From contig JAUMIR010000005.1 of the NCBI GenBank assembly GCA_030847615.1, positions 172,574,596 to 172,638,595 on the forward strand: a DNA stretch of 64,000 bases, read 5' to 3'. Source of the DNA: Gambelia wislizenii. Taxonomy: Eukaryota; Chordata; Lepidosauria; Squamata; Crotaphytidae. This document shows, piece by piece, positions 1-11,905 of the stretch. Within the stretch, counting starts at the first letter, position 1. Every line of letters starts with the position of its first letter. Below the pieces are notes generated by a model. The model made no database searches. It was given only the letters and a program-made list of their open reading frames with translations, and had not been told where the DNA came from. Position numbers and translations under genes: made by a program.

Positions 1-821
1 GCTACCCACCATCCCCTCTCCCATTTCTCATAGTATCACAGCACAAGCCTCTTTTCCCAATGTCAAGACCCAGGTGCAGTGTTTATCAAGCCACTCTCAA
101 TACAGACCACATACTCCCTTCTACAATTAGGCTACCTACTTGTTAGCAAGCACAGAAAAAATACAAACACGATTACTCACAAGGTTACACAGTAAAACTG
201 AACTTGGCTGGAAAAAGTCACATCTGGGACTGATCCAGGCAGGAAGCCCTCTGTGTGTATTCTCCTCCTTGTGTATGGGGTTAAATTGGAAATAGGAATG
301 TAGGATCGTATCTATTCTCCAGACCTGGTTGTGTTGACCTTGAAAATTTGTATGGGGCTCTGTAACCACGTTCTGAACAATGATACAGAACTACTGTGAT
401 CAAGAACTCTGACAAGGCAGGATTTATAATTGTGAGAGCTCTGCAACCACACTGAACTCGATGTAGTTACTCTGTGCAAACCTTCACACTAAAGACATGA
501 GGATGTGGGATACTACTAGGTGCACAGCAATATTTATGCCTGTATTCACATAAATCCTAGAGCTTCCACTTGGCCCTATTGACTCAATTTTATCTGCATT
601 CTAGAAATGCTACCCAGTGCCTGTTTGTGCCATTAGCCTACCTAGATTACAAGCTTTCATTAATAAAAATGCAAGATTGCAGCCCTTATAGGAGATGAGG
701 TACAGGACAAAAGGAGAGTCAGTTGTTTTGCGAGAAATTAGCCAGCCACTGACTTTCAGTATGATAAGTTAACAAATGAATTTGCACATCTATGACTGTC
801 AGGCTTATGGATTTATAATTA
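1..821. other. Unannotated AT-rich DNA
   Basis: I see no coding exon, RNA gene or repeat that I recognise here. Short open frames lack homology I can name and are interrupted on all sides. It is treated as unique non-coding sequence. Confidence 0.5.
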
Positions 822-823
822 TA

Positions 824-1340
824 GAGTAGCACCCCCACATCCACTGATTCACCAACTGCTGATTCAATTATCTGTGGTTGGCAGTGGTGGGGGGAAGGGA
901 GGTAAGAGGAGGAATCTCCTGCCCCCTCTCTTCCCCTGAGAGAGCTCTGGTCATGGTGGGGGGTTTGCAGTGGAATGTGATAGTGATGGTGGGGGGAGGG
1001 AGAAAGGTGGGGGAGGAGGGCTCTCCTTACCCCTCCTTTCCACCAAGAGAGCGCTGGTCATGGTGGGGTACGATAGCAATGGTGGAGAGAAGGGAGGGGG
1101 CAGGAAGGATCTAGCCTGCCCCTCCCTTCCCCCAGCAGAGCACCGGTCATGTTGGGGGTGAAGGAAGGAGGGATCTAGCCTGCCCCCCCTCTCCCACTGG
1201 GGAGGACTCTCAGTGCTGGCAATCCCCGGGATGGCTCTCAGTGGCAAGAATGGTGACATGGACATTTGCTATTATCTATGGATTTCATTATCTGCATGGG
1301 CCCTTGGAACCAATTCCCTGTGGATACAGGGGTCCTACTG
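824..1340. mobile_element. Tigger-like MITE with internal tandem array
   Basis: Flanked by TA on both sides (822-823 and 1341-1342). The left end reads gagtagcacccccacatcc and the right end closes with ggggtcctactg, which are imperfect terminal inverted repeats of the form CAGTAGNACCCCCA. TA duplications and these ends are typical of pogo/Tigger (Tc1-mariner) non-autonomous elements. The interior (about 880-1210) is a purine/pyrimidine-skewed imperfect tandem array with repeated 'agagCTCTGGTCATGGTGGGG'-like blocks. No transposase is present. Confidence 0.75.
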
Positions 1341-1800
1341 TAGACTTGACCCATTGTTTCCTATTTCCCTCAGACAATTCTACAATTCTACAATTTTGGA
1401 GGGAGATCTAGCTTTTGGGGATCAGTCTAGCTGAGGTCTGTTGTGCAGTGTTCCTTGCAATGGTTGCAGAGAAAGCAGTGGGCCCATTGGAATGAAATCG
1501 AAGGAGTGAAATCAACAAAGGAGGGAAAATGCTGCTATCAACATAATGCTATTATTAGTATTGAAAGTACCTTGGAATTGTTACTTTTGATGACTTGCTT
1601 TTGCATTAATTGACATAAGCATTTTCACTGAACTTCCAGGTAATAAACAAACAAACAAAAAAATGTTCAGTTTTATCAGAGGCAGCTACTGTGGGAGAAA
1701 AGTGTCACACCTCGTTATTGACATTCATTTTTGTGTCCTGCTTCATCAGATATATGGAGGCTTCATCAGATTGCCTCAGCTAGCAGATTACTAGTCACAT
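1341..1800. other. Unannotated DNA
   Basis: Nothing recognised; AT-rich, no supported coding frame. Confidence 0.5.
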
Positions 1801-1811
1801 GAACTAATCCC

Positions 1812-2474
1812 AAACCCGGGCAGATGGTTCTCGTCCAACCCTGTAACATCAACCATCTAAGAGAAGGAAACTCTAATCAAACCTACGGCCTGAGGACCTC
1901 GCTACTACCGTCCATGCTTGCAAGGCCAGCAGATGAACCTTTGGTTTAAAGAGTAAGGCCAGTTCTGTGCATGCTGTGCTCCACCAGAAAAATCCATTGC
2001 ACAGGCTCGAAGGACAAATACACAGCTGCGCTGGGCAGGGCATGTTTCTAGGATGGAGGACCATCACCTCCCCAAAATAGTACTCTACGGTGAACTCGTC
2101 ATGGGTCAGCATAAGAGGGGGCGCTCCAAAAAAGCGATACAAGGACTCCCTGAAACAACATCTCAGGCTCGGCCAAATTGATCACCAACAATGGTCCACC
2201 CTGGCCTCACATTGGGAGGCATGAAGACGCACTATCCACAATGCTGCAGCCTTATTTGAGAACTCACGACGAACAAGTCTTGAAGAGAAATGACAACGCA
2301 GAAAGAATCACAACCCGGAAACATCACCCAAGGAAACCTACTGCTGTGCTTTCTGCAACCGGACTTGTCTATCTCGGATTGGCCTTTTTATTCATCAGCG
2401 TGCTTGCAGTAAGCGTGGGAAGAGTCCTTCCTGAGTCTTCATTTGCGAAGAAAAGCCAGAGAGAGAGAGAATAA
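1812..2474 (+). mobile_element. Composite LINE copy: 5' module joined to ORF2 tail
   Basis: Bases 1812 to about 2020 match the 5' module seen again at 33360-33580 and 33780-33990 (shared text such as cccaaacccgggcagatgg). At about 2021 the sequence switches directly to the LINE ORF2 C-terminus, beginning with a QLRWAGH-like motif, then a C-terminal C2H2-type finger (from about 2335) and the 3' tail with gaagaaaagccagagag. Everything between the 5' module and the last ~150 codons is missing, so this is an internally deleted, non-autonomous derivative. It is 5'-truncated relative to the copy at 33163. Frameshifts break the reading frame. Confidence 0.7.
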
Positions 2475-4555
2475 ATCTGATAATTTTTCAATATTTCTCA
2501 TAGGAAGGGGACAGCCAGGTCACATGACTCAATATGCATGTGGGGAATGTGGATTAGATGTTCAAAGCAGTGATCAGTAAATTGTGCTAAGTGGCTGTGT
2601 ATATGCACCCAAGCTGGGTTTACTGTGTCCGTTGGGTACCATGGCTGTGTTAATGTCAATTGCTGATGAAAATTCAAATGTATTTTTTTTCTAAACGTAG
2701 ATGTAGGCTATTTCACATATTAAAGCTGTAGGCCAAACTACTTTGAATGCAGTACAATTTGGCAGGAAATACATAGGAAGTTTATTCAGTCTCCAACCCG
2801 TCAGTTCATCAACTCTTCTTTGGACATTTCTATCATGGATATTTTTAATCTGCTTTTGTTAGACTTCAGTGGCAGGATGTCTGTTGTGAAACAATTTCCT
2901 ATCTACTCATATGGCTTCCACAATTACATAGAGGCATTAAAGTGGGACTAGCTAGGTGGTTATATGTAACCTTTACTTCTGGAGAGTGGGAATAATTCTT
3001 CCTGTCAACCACTCATTTTGTGTCTTTTAGCTTTTCAGTTATTTCACTCATAGACTCAGGTTGCTTTAACCTTTAAAATGCTTCTCTTAAAACAAATTGT
3101 TTTGTACCAACCTATTCTCTAGCAAGTAATATCTTTGAGAACTATTGCAGTTCTACTAAAACAGAGATTGTGAAACAGAAGGTGAGAGGAGATTTCTGGG
3201 GAGGTCACAATATTTTCAGCCATTCAAATCTAAAGATTCTGGAGAGACCCTAGAAAGCATTAGTTACATCTTTCCTGTATCCAGGAGATTTGTCTTTACC
3301 CAATTCATATATTAGTGTGAATTTACTCAAAAATCTGGTTATTGGACAATAGTTAGTGTGTTACACCTAAAATGCAGTCTTCCAACATTGTGTTGCTCCA
3401 GGATTTCATAAGATAGTAAGTTATAAAGTTACATGAAGACTATCAATAGCTTCCAAATTTAACCTTAGAATTAACAATAAATTCAATAAAAAATGTAAAC
3501 ACTCTAAGGACTTTATCACATGAGCCCTGTTGTTGTTGCAATCACGTTTGCAACAGTAAATGGATAGAAACCGGTTTGGTAGCCCTCAGTATCTCACATC
3601 CCTTCAATAGTGTGCCTGGGGCTGTTTCAGACACTGGTGATCCCTTGGCTCTCTTCTGGACTCTCCCTTAACCCCTCCTCCTTGTCCTATTGCCCTACCC
3701 AGCATGCCTTTTGTGGTTTTTTATTTTTATTTTTATATTTATTTTTAGTTGTAATGCAATTTGGGGATTATGGCAATGCAATTTAGTGAAACAAAGAAAG
3801 AAAGAAAAAGAAAGAAAGTGTGTAAGGGGGAGAAAACCAGCCTGTTTGGAGATGGCAGGAGGGAATGGGGAGGTGGAGAGAGGAGGAGACTGAAGCCACG
3901 TGACTGCCCAATCTCAGGACTGCAACTGAAGAAATTTATCGCCCCTGAGGATTCATGGCACAGCTACATGATTGGGAACTAATTGACAGGTTTTCCCCAT
4001 CAATGGCAAGGGATGCTCTAACCACACTTTGGAGGCACAGCACCAAAGATTTGGAGGTGATATCATGTGATACGTATTGTGAAAAATGTTATTATCCAGC
4101 TTTAATTCTGCTTTAAAAGGCCCATGTGATAAAGTCCTAACATATTGTAAAACATGTAGAAGTAGCAATACATTAGGACTACTTTTCTCAATTTTCTGGG
4201 AGGAAGCAGAGATTTTTGTTCCCTTCTTTCCTTTTTTGTTTGTTTGTTTGTTTTTGTTGGGGTTTTTTCTGGATGAGAACTTATTCAGAGCTAAGATTTT
4301 TAAAGATTTTAAGAACAGTTTAATATCAGTTTTAAACAAAAACTCAATGTGGCAGAAAACTTTGCTTAGTTTCATTTTTTTAAAGTTGATTTAAAAAAAA
4401 CAAAAACCAAGAACAGAGCTCTCACTCACTTTTAAATAACATTTTTTTGTCTTGTTTTGTCTTTGTGCATCATCACTAAGGAAATGAAAGAACATTCAAA
4501 AAGTATATGAAAATAGTTTTTAAAAGTGTGTGTGTTGGAGGGATGTGTTGAGTAT
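2475..4555. other. Unannotated AT-rich DNA with short microsatellites
   Basis: Contains a T-rich (ATTTTT)n stretch near 3720-3750, a GAAA-rich stretch near 3795-3820, (GTTT)n near 4228-4253 and a poly-A run near 4557-4572. Open frames here are low-complexity and unsupported. Confidence 0.5.
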
Positions 4556-4619
4556 TAAAAAAAAAAAAAAACTTTGAGAAGAATCCAGGACTGATGAGAA
4601 TCTTCTGGGCTTATTTTGC

Positions 4620-5420
4620 ACCAAATTCACATATTGTTGTTTTATGCAGAAAGGGAGCTGCATGACTTACTGGGCAGCTAGTTTGTGGTCCAGGGAGGAG
4701 CAGAGCACACATGGTCCCCTTCCATGTTGGTTCTCTGGCTTCTTCTTCCCAGGGGGCCACACAATTTTGTGTGGTCCTGGAAAGAGGCGGTAGGGCAGCA
4801 GCCAATGAATTTAAATCTGGTTTGAACTCATTCACTGTTGGTTTTTGCCTGCCCTCTCCCTGTGTAGTTTTTCCTCTGTTCAGGTTGGGGAATATATATT
4901 TTCCCAGTTTTCTCTAGCCGTTTCCAATGCTGCTTGAACATTTACCCTCCCACACACCTCTGTTTGGATTGGCCTGCATGCCATTTTGACTATACTGTTT
5001 CCTCTGTTTTAATATGTTCTTTTTGTTTTCACTTTGTCACAAATTTGTGAGGTGTGGCAGCATTGGCCCTGGATCCAGGATATAGGTTGACAGTGTCTCC
5101 ATGGCAATGGTGACACATGGGTCCCCTTTTGGGACTTGGGGGTGGGTGGGATGGAGAGGGTCTTCTCCTGGAAGGGGTAGACACCTTTCTGCACCCCCAG
5201 GTGGCAGGGGGATCATGCTGGGCAGCTGCCCACAGGGGATCCTCTCAAGCTATCCCATGGGTTCTGGTTGCAGGCTGGTTGCAGATGATAGGCTCATCGA
5301 TCAACAGGCAAGTTGGTCGATGCCAGGATCCAGATCCATGTGTGTGCAAACCACATTGACAGCTGTAACCAATAAAGTTGTGGTGTTTTATTTTCAAACT
5401 ATTTCTGGTGTTTGGTATGT
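4620..5420 (+). other. LTR-like or retroelement-terminal segment
   Basis: A moderately GC-rich segment that ends in ccaataaagttgtggtg followed by a T-rich stretch, resembling the polyadenylation and terminal region of a retroelement. There is a TTTAAAT box near 4810 followed by pyrimidine-rich sequence. I cannot find matching terminal repeats or a target duplication, so this is a weak call. It could equally be unique sequence. Confidence 0.25.
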
Positions 5421-5621
5421 TCCTATGCAGAGAAAATCTCATTTCTGGACTCGTGAACATTTTCTGTGCAGAAAAATACTGTTTTCTTCACAAAACAGAC
5501 ATTTGTGAATTTTACACAGAACAAGTCAATAGGCTTTGAAAACTATGGTTTTTGAAGACTTTGTTGCAAAGGGAATTAAATTGCTTCCTTTAAAATGAAA
5601 ATCATCCCTAATTCTATCTCA

Positions 5622-6470
5622 GGGCAGGTCTACACTGGGGGGGGGGGTAAAAATCTGATTGAAATTTGGACTGTTTTGTCCCAGAGCTGCGCTGCATGAA
5701 ATTCAGACTATTCTGGCCCGGATTTAAGCACCTGGCCTAAGCCAGAATCTGCACCGCTCATTGCTGGGCTTGTCTACACAATGAATCATCTGGATTTTTA
5801 CCTCCAGCCACCTCCACGGCCCCATTTCCCCCCTCCTCGGTGCCATCGCTGCTGGTGTGCAGTTGCTCTATCTCTGAGGTCAGAACAAGCCATGCAATTG
5901 TGTGGCTGGCTCCTCCTTCTGACCTGAGAGTGAACAACTATGAACCAGGGCTCTGCCTTCCCAGCACACACTCATTCTCTCTGAGGTCAGAATGAGGCAA
6001 CCAGCCATGCGGTCTCATAGCTAGCCACTGCTTTTGACCTCAGAGCAAGTGACTAATGCTAGGGGTCTGCCTTCCTGATGCACAATCACCCTCTCCAAGG
6101 TCAGAATGTGGCAGCCAGCCATGTGATCGATCACATTGTTGGCCATTACTTATGATCTCAGAGTGAATGACTAGCACCAGGGCTTTGCCTTCCTGGCACA
6201 CAATCTCACTCTCCGAGGTCAGAATAAGGCAGCCAGCATCATTCTGACCTCAGAGATGGTGACTATGCACCAAGAAGGCAGAGCCCTGGTGCTAGTCACT
6301 CTGAGGTCAGAAGGAGAGGGCCCCAAGGCTCTGCCTTCCCAACACACAATTGCCCTCTCTGAGGTCAGAACAAGATATCTGGCCATGCAATTGTGTGGCT
6401 GGCTGCGCCATTTTGACCTCAAAAAGAATGATTTTGTGCCAGGGCTCTGCCTTCCTGGCCAATATTGGGA
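5622..6470. mobile_element. Probable MITE with internal tandem repeats
   Basis: The left end, tca followed by GGGCAGGTCTACACTGG, resembles the ends of TCA/TTA-flanked elements elsewhere in this window (61243-61783). From about 5870 to 6440 there is an imperfect tandem array of roughly 110-130 bp units, each with tctgaggtcagaa, a gcagccagcca block and 'cagggctctgccttcc'. I cannot locate a matching right terminal repeat, so the end is uncertain. Confidence 0.45.
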
Positions 6471-7055
6471 TGAGGAATTGGCACCTAGAAGGGGGGAAAT
6501 GACAGTGTTTGTTAGGCATCACCTGCCCTTCCTCCCACACCCCAAGTCCAAAGCATGTGTATGTTCACACTACAGTTTTCTCCAGAGTTTATAGCAATCT
6601 CTGGAGAAAATTGTGAGTTTCTAAAACCCGCATTAAGGTGGTATGCTCTGAATTTTGTGTGGATAGGACCAGAATTGGGGGCAGGGAAGGTTCATTTTCT
6701 TTCAATAGAGTAAGACAAGCACTCAGTGGCCCTAGTTTTCTGAAAAGTGACAAACAAAAATGTCAATACACAAACTGCTAGAGTGGCCCCATGGCAAATT
6801 TTCCTAGGGAGATAATTACAAAGCCAGTACAACAAATAGCTTTGTCTTTGGTATTCAGCCATCACAAGTGAAGACAGACTGTCTTCAAGTATGATATGAT
6901 GAGTGTTTCCTAACAAAAAGTCTTATTTATTTTTTTTAAACTTCTTTATATTTCAGACAACTTTTTAAAATCTGTCTTCTGGTGGGGTTTGTGTGAACCA
7001 AATATATTTTTTGTTAATTTACATTCATTACTGAGCTCTCACACCATTAGATACA
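6471..7055. other. Unannotated DNA
   Basis: Nothing recognised apart from a short inverted pair near 6575-6615 (ttttctccagag and ctctggagaaaa), which would form a hairpin. Confidence 0.45.
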
Positions 7056-7057
7056 TA

Positions 7058-8274
7058 CAGTAGGACCCCCATATCCACTGATTCATTATCCACTAATTCA
7101 ATTATCCATGGGACACAAAACAGCACATTTACCATACAGTTTTCCTAGAAAATGTGTCCTCTCTACCCATTTTCTAGGTCATCCAAGGCAACTCTATGGG
7201 GCCGGTTCCACGACAGGAAAAAGTTCGCCAGATTCCGGATTACCATCCTTTCGTATCAGGAGCGCATAAATCACACGGTGCCTGCCAGTTTCGAATGATC
7301 CAGACACTTTCTGTTTTGCTTAATTCACACAGGCAAAGGTGGGGGGGAATCGCCTCCAGATGATTAAAGTCAGGCAGGAGGTGGGGAGGGAGCAGGGAGG
7401 GGGTCATGGAGACCATAAATAATGAGAGGAAAGAAAAAGGACAAACAAACAAGCAATCGAAAGAGCGATCTGACAAACTCCCCCGTCTTCCTCAGCCCTG
7501 AAAGGCTTTTGTAAAGAAAGGAGTCAATGAAAGCACGAACAAGCAAAAGCATAGTGGAGCAGACTCCGTTCATGCATGCATGCACACACAAACACACACC
7601 ACAGAACTAGGGCTTGCCTCATTTGGTTTCCCTCCCTCCGAAGGCTTGAATAAAGGCAAGTGAATGGAAGGACAAACAAACAAAAGAACGAACATGCGAT
7701 CGGCTGTTTTCCAGCACACACACACACCCACACACCCCCACACACCCCAGCGAAGCAGCGAAGCATCTTCCCACCACCCCACCCCCCAAAAGATAGACAG
7801 GAAGGGCTCCGTTTTCCAAAGTGAGTTGCAAGCAGAAGGAGGGTGAATTTCTTCTCTCCAACCCCTCAGTCTATTCGGATAAAGCACTCCAACCAATCAG
7901 GATTCAGCTCTGCTCACAGTAATTCGAAAAGGCAGATGCCAGTTTACACGATCGTTAGTTCCCACGGTAAAGTATGCGCATTTTCGCGAACTTAATCAAA
8001 AAAGTGCGGAAAACTAGCGAAAGCAGATACTGCGCAACTTATGGGTTTTTTGCACCCCCTCCTTTTGAAAAGGGCGCTGTTGCTTCGAGATGCGTGGGAA
8101 CTATCAGGCATCTTGTCGCATTCTTTGAGGATTTATTTTGCCGTGGAAACGACCCCTATGTTATTTTAAACTGGAAGTCCCATTATTTTCAATTGTGTTT
8201 GCTATTATACATGGGTTTTGGTATCCACGCCCCCCTCCCCGAACCAATCCCCAGCAGATACAGGGGTCCTACTG
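7058..8274. mobile_element. Long Tigger-like non-autonomous element
   Basis: TA duplications flank it (7056-7057, 8275-8276). The left terminus is cagtaggacccccatatcc and the right terminus is gcagatacaggggtcctactg, a good inverted pair. The 1.2-kb interior has CA-rich microsatellite (about 7680-7750), an imperfect repeat built on aacaaacaa and gaacgaac blocks (7440-7700) and a CpG-containing part at 7920-8110. No transposase frame is visible; open frames are low complexity. Confidence 0.75.
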
Positions 8275-8458
8275 TATAACTACAACAAAATGAAGGATAT
8301 AGAGCTCATCAAGATAGATGCTTTGGGTTGATCAAATGTACTTTTTTAATGGCCTTCACTTTCATGTAGGAAGGAAGAGAAACAGCATGAACCATTATTT
8401 GATTGATAAACATAGTTTGGAGTTTATATATATACATGGGTGACAAACAGTAACAAAC

Positions 8459-8880
8459 GCATTCAGGAGTAGCCGTGTTGGCCATGCAACAAAACAAAAT
8501 CCAAAATCCACAAAAAAGTGATACCTTTATTAGCCAACAAAATACAAAATACATGATGCAAGTTTTCAAAGCTCTACTGGTTTCTTCATCAGGAAAAATA
8601 TGTTAAAAAATAAATAAAGAAAGAAAAGTGATGAGTTGGACTCACAGGCCTACATGTTGTTTCAGGTGTTACTTGTGTTGTTGTTCAGGTGAGGGGTCTC
8701 ATGCTGGCAGAGGCCACTCCTACTTCCTGGCCATGTGGAGTTGAGACAAAAGACAGCTAAATTTAAATCCTTTTGCAGCAGTGAGGAACTTTTCAGGCAA
8801 TCAGCATGTCCCTGTCCCTTTGTGAAGCAATGGATTCCTTTGTTTAGATAGAGGTAATTGGATTTTTCAAGAAGTCTCTG
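8459..8880 (-). mobile_element. Penelope-like element 3' region (second family)
   Basis: Read on the minus strand, a CTGATGA core is followed after about 18 bases by GAAA, then by a long tail with TAATAAAGGTATCAC and ends with 'ggccaacacggctactcctg'. This layout (hammerhead-like core, then AATAAA-containing tail) is what Penelope-like terminal regions show. The upstream ~280 bases on the minus strand probably belong to the same copy but I cannot read a clear GIY-YIG domain there. Call is moderate to low. Confidence 0.4.
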
Positions 8881-9000
8881 TACTGCTGCATCTGGAAATA
8901 ATAAATAATAAATAATAAAATTTATTTATACCCCGCCCCTCTGTTAAAACAATCGGGGCAGCTTTTAGGTGCTCTATAGGTAAAACTAGCCAATTATAGT
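8881..9000. repeat. Interspersed repeat with TTTATTTATACCCC motif
   Basis: A (AATAAT)n stretch is followed by atttatttataccccgcccc, a motif that recurs as gtttataccccactc at 63355. I associate it with a lizard LINE/SINE tail but cannot name the family. Confidence 0.4.
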
Positions 9001-9648
9001 CTGAAAGAGAAGTAACAAATATGTCATGTCACAGCACATTTGCCCTGACTGGAAGAGTTCATTGAATAGTTCACATGATAGCCACTTGTTTAATGTCTTG
9101 ATATTTCAGGCTGCATTACAGAGAAAGAACGGTCAGTGAAGTGGCCCCATCAAGTATGTTGTGTGCTTATTAACAGTCATGGCCTTATATTAAATATGAG
9201 TTGGATGAATAACATTCTACCATTATAACCAGAAAATTGAGCAGTAAGGTCTGTGCTTAGAAAATATCTTAATGAATTGAACTGAACTTCAGCAATGAAA
9301 GGCATGTAGGTTTGAGGAAAGCAAGAAAATCCTTATTTAGTGAAGTTTAAAGTTTCATTTCTTGCAGTTTGACGGGTGCTATTAGTCTCCCCATAGAATC
9401 TGTTGTCTCTGTTCTTTGTGTTAGGCAAAATGTAGTGCAGGTATATCATTCTATGTGGATGGTACTGTTTGTACTTGTAACCTTAAAATGAGAATCTCAG
9501 TTGCATAGAATCCATGCATCCTAACTCACTGGACTTAATTCTAGAGAAGAGAACAATATGTGGCTTAGGTGCATCACATTGGTGCTTATCAGTCAGCAAA
9601 TTCCCAAGTGTTAAAGCTGGAATTAACCACAACATAGGACACAAATTA
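9001..9648. other. Unannotated DNA
   Basis: No recognised feature. Confidence 0.5.
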
Positions 9649-9650
9649 TA

Positions 9651-9950
9651 CAGGTTGAGTCTTTCTTATCTGGAATTCTGAAATTGGAAATATTTCAGAA
9701 TCTAAAATTGTCCACATGGGTGGCTGAAACAATGGTACCTTTGCTTTCTGATGGTTCAATGTACATGCACAAAATTACTAAAAATATTGTGTATAAAATT
9801 ACCTTCAGTCTATGTGTATAAGGTATATATGAAACATAAATGAATTTTGGGTTTAGACTTGGGTCCCATCTCCAAGATATCTCATTATGTATATGTAAGT
9901 ATTCCAAAATATCTCTAGACCCGTGTTTTGAACAAAGGAGGCTCAACCCG
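9651..9950. mobile_element. Tigger-type MITE, complete
   Basis: TA flanks at 9649-9650 and 9951-9952. The left end caggttgagtctttcttatc and right end ggaggctcaacccg form imperfect inverted repeats. The 300-bp interior carries the AT-rich body expected of this old amniote pogo/Tigger family. No coding capacity. Confidence 0.75.
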
Positions 9951-9952
9951 TA

Positions 9953-10660
9953 TTACTCAAATAAAGTGTCTGTTAAAACGTATGTTCCTTAACACCTGCA
10001 ATTTCCCAGCATTCGCAAGACAACAGGTCTAGTAATTCATTTCTATTTGTAGTTGATTTGCTTATTTGTAATATTTATACAGGCTTTCCTTCCACACATG
10101 TTTTGTCAAACTGTCCTTACATGATTGTTCATTACGATGCGTCTGTTGGCACCAATAATGTGCCCTTAATTTCACCCTTTAACTCTGCAGTCTCATTAGT
10201 TATATTATTATTAAAAATATAGTGAAATTCAATGGACACTTTTTATTAAAATGTGGTTATATTGTAAAACTGTCAATAAAAGCCACAGAAAAACAGCAGT
10301 TTCTATTCACTACAAGCTGATATACCATATAAAAGTTAATATACATCTTATGGCTATAGTTCTCAGATACTGGTAATTCAACCATGAAATATTGCAGGGT
10401 ACTCTTCTCTGAGATGCAGCAATTAACCTTAACTTTAAAATGTTATTTTATTATAATCCCTCCCCACAGTCATATACCAACATAGATCTTGGAGTGCCAA
10501 AACTTATGAATGCCCAACTTCTGTCTGGTTTTTAGCTTCCATGATTAATTTAGTTTCAACTAGAGCTATACAGTATTTTCTCTAATTCTGATATTCCCTT
10601 AAAAGTTGCATATTACTTTCAACACACATCCAAATTACTGCCAGGAATATGGTATCCTCA
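9953..10660. other. Unannotated AT-rich DNA
   Basis: No recognised feature. Confidence 0.5.
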
Positions 10661-10664
10661 CAAT

Positions 10665-11905
10665 TAAGGCAGGGAATCCGGCTCCCAACCATGCGACAGA
10701 GCCGCTCGGGCCAGGGAGCTGCCTTTGCCGCTGCCCCTGCGGAGACGAGACCATTCTCCTGGTTGCAGGCAGTGTCGCCTGCGACGGGGGATGAGGGGTG
10801 GGGCCAGAGGCTATTAAAGCCCTGCTGCCCCTCTCCTCCTCCTCTTCAGTTACGGCGATCTTTGAGATCGCTAGGACTGAGGAGCAGTTGCTGGGAGAGT
10901 GGAGCTGGGCTGTTTTTGGCCGCTTCCACCCGTTATCTCTTTAGGTCGTGGCCGCGACCACTTTGCTGGTAGCGTTGGGAGCCCGGTGAGAACACCGCTG
11001 AGAACGGCGGTGCTTGCAGGCCGTTGGTGGTGGCCTCCATCTGGCTAGATCTTTTCAAGCGGGTGGCCAGCAGCTGCTGTTTCTCCAGCCGGGCTTCTAC
11101 CGAGGCTGGGCTTCTGCCGCGGGGGCGTGCCTAGAGTTGCAAATTTTTAGCCATTGGTGGAGGGCTCCACACAGACGTGGAGCTTGCGGGGTGGCCTCGA
11201 GTGGCTTCTAGCCAGTGCTGCAGATGATCGACAGCTGTTGGCGGTGGATGCCACTGGAGATCTCTCGGCAGCAGCCCCTGCATTTTCAAGGCTGCTCATT
11301 GCGGCAGCATCCAGAGGGACAACACTTGAGGACAGGGAGTATTGTGCTGGGGGGAGGACTGTTCTGGGCTGTTGCGCGGTCTGGGAGCACAGCCATTTCA
11401 CTGGGAAGGGGCCTGTGGGGAGGGGGGAGGAAAGGGACTAAGCAGACGCTTGCCCCTTTTTGTGTCAGGGAAGGGGGAGGCATAGCTTTGGTGGGAACCT
11501 TAGCACCAATTTTCAGTGAAGGTAGAGTCTTTGGAAGGGCCACTTCAGATCGTGGGGCCTAAGGGGACAGAAGGAGACCCGCCTTGGGGTTGGCCTAAAG
11601 GATAATCCTTCATCCTAATCCATGGGGCTTGGATGAGGGACTTTTGGGTTCACCTTCCAGATGCGGGCCGGCTGGTGAGCAAACCCAGGCAACTGGGGTT
11701 CCTCGCCAGGACCCAGGTGTTTGCCAGGGAAGGCTGAGGGGTGTGGTCCAGTCTAGACCTACTGCCTCAGCTGGTCCCTCACCAGGTTGCCTCCCTCTGT
11801 TGAAGATCTTAGAAGGGATTTAAATAGGTTGATTAAATAAAATACTTTATTTTACCCCATTTCATGTGTGTGGTCTCTTTATTCCGCAATCGGCAGGCAA
11901 AGAAT
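10665..11905 (+). mobile_element. GC-rich LTR-like segment, possible solo terminal repeat
   Basis: An abrupt 1.2-kb GC-rich island inside AT-rich DNA. It has a TATA-like ctattaaag box at about 10810 followed by pyrimidine-rich sequence, and ends with ttaaataaaatactttatt (polyadenylation-like) and a short downstream tail. This promoter-to-polyA layout resembles an LTR or the terminal repeat of a Ngaro/DIRS element. The similar text ggcag occurs near both ends (about 10670 and 11893), but I cannot prove a target duplication. Open frames inside are not homologous to anything I know. Confidence 0.3.

Noticed and set aside
4020..4400. Overlapping open frames of 102 and 140 codons
   Set aside because: AT-rich, low complexity, no motif and open on both strands by chance.
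10640..11560. CpG-rich island as a host promoter
   Set aside because: The segment ends with its own polyadenylation-like signal and has LTR-like layout; no exon or splice structure follows.
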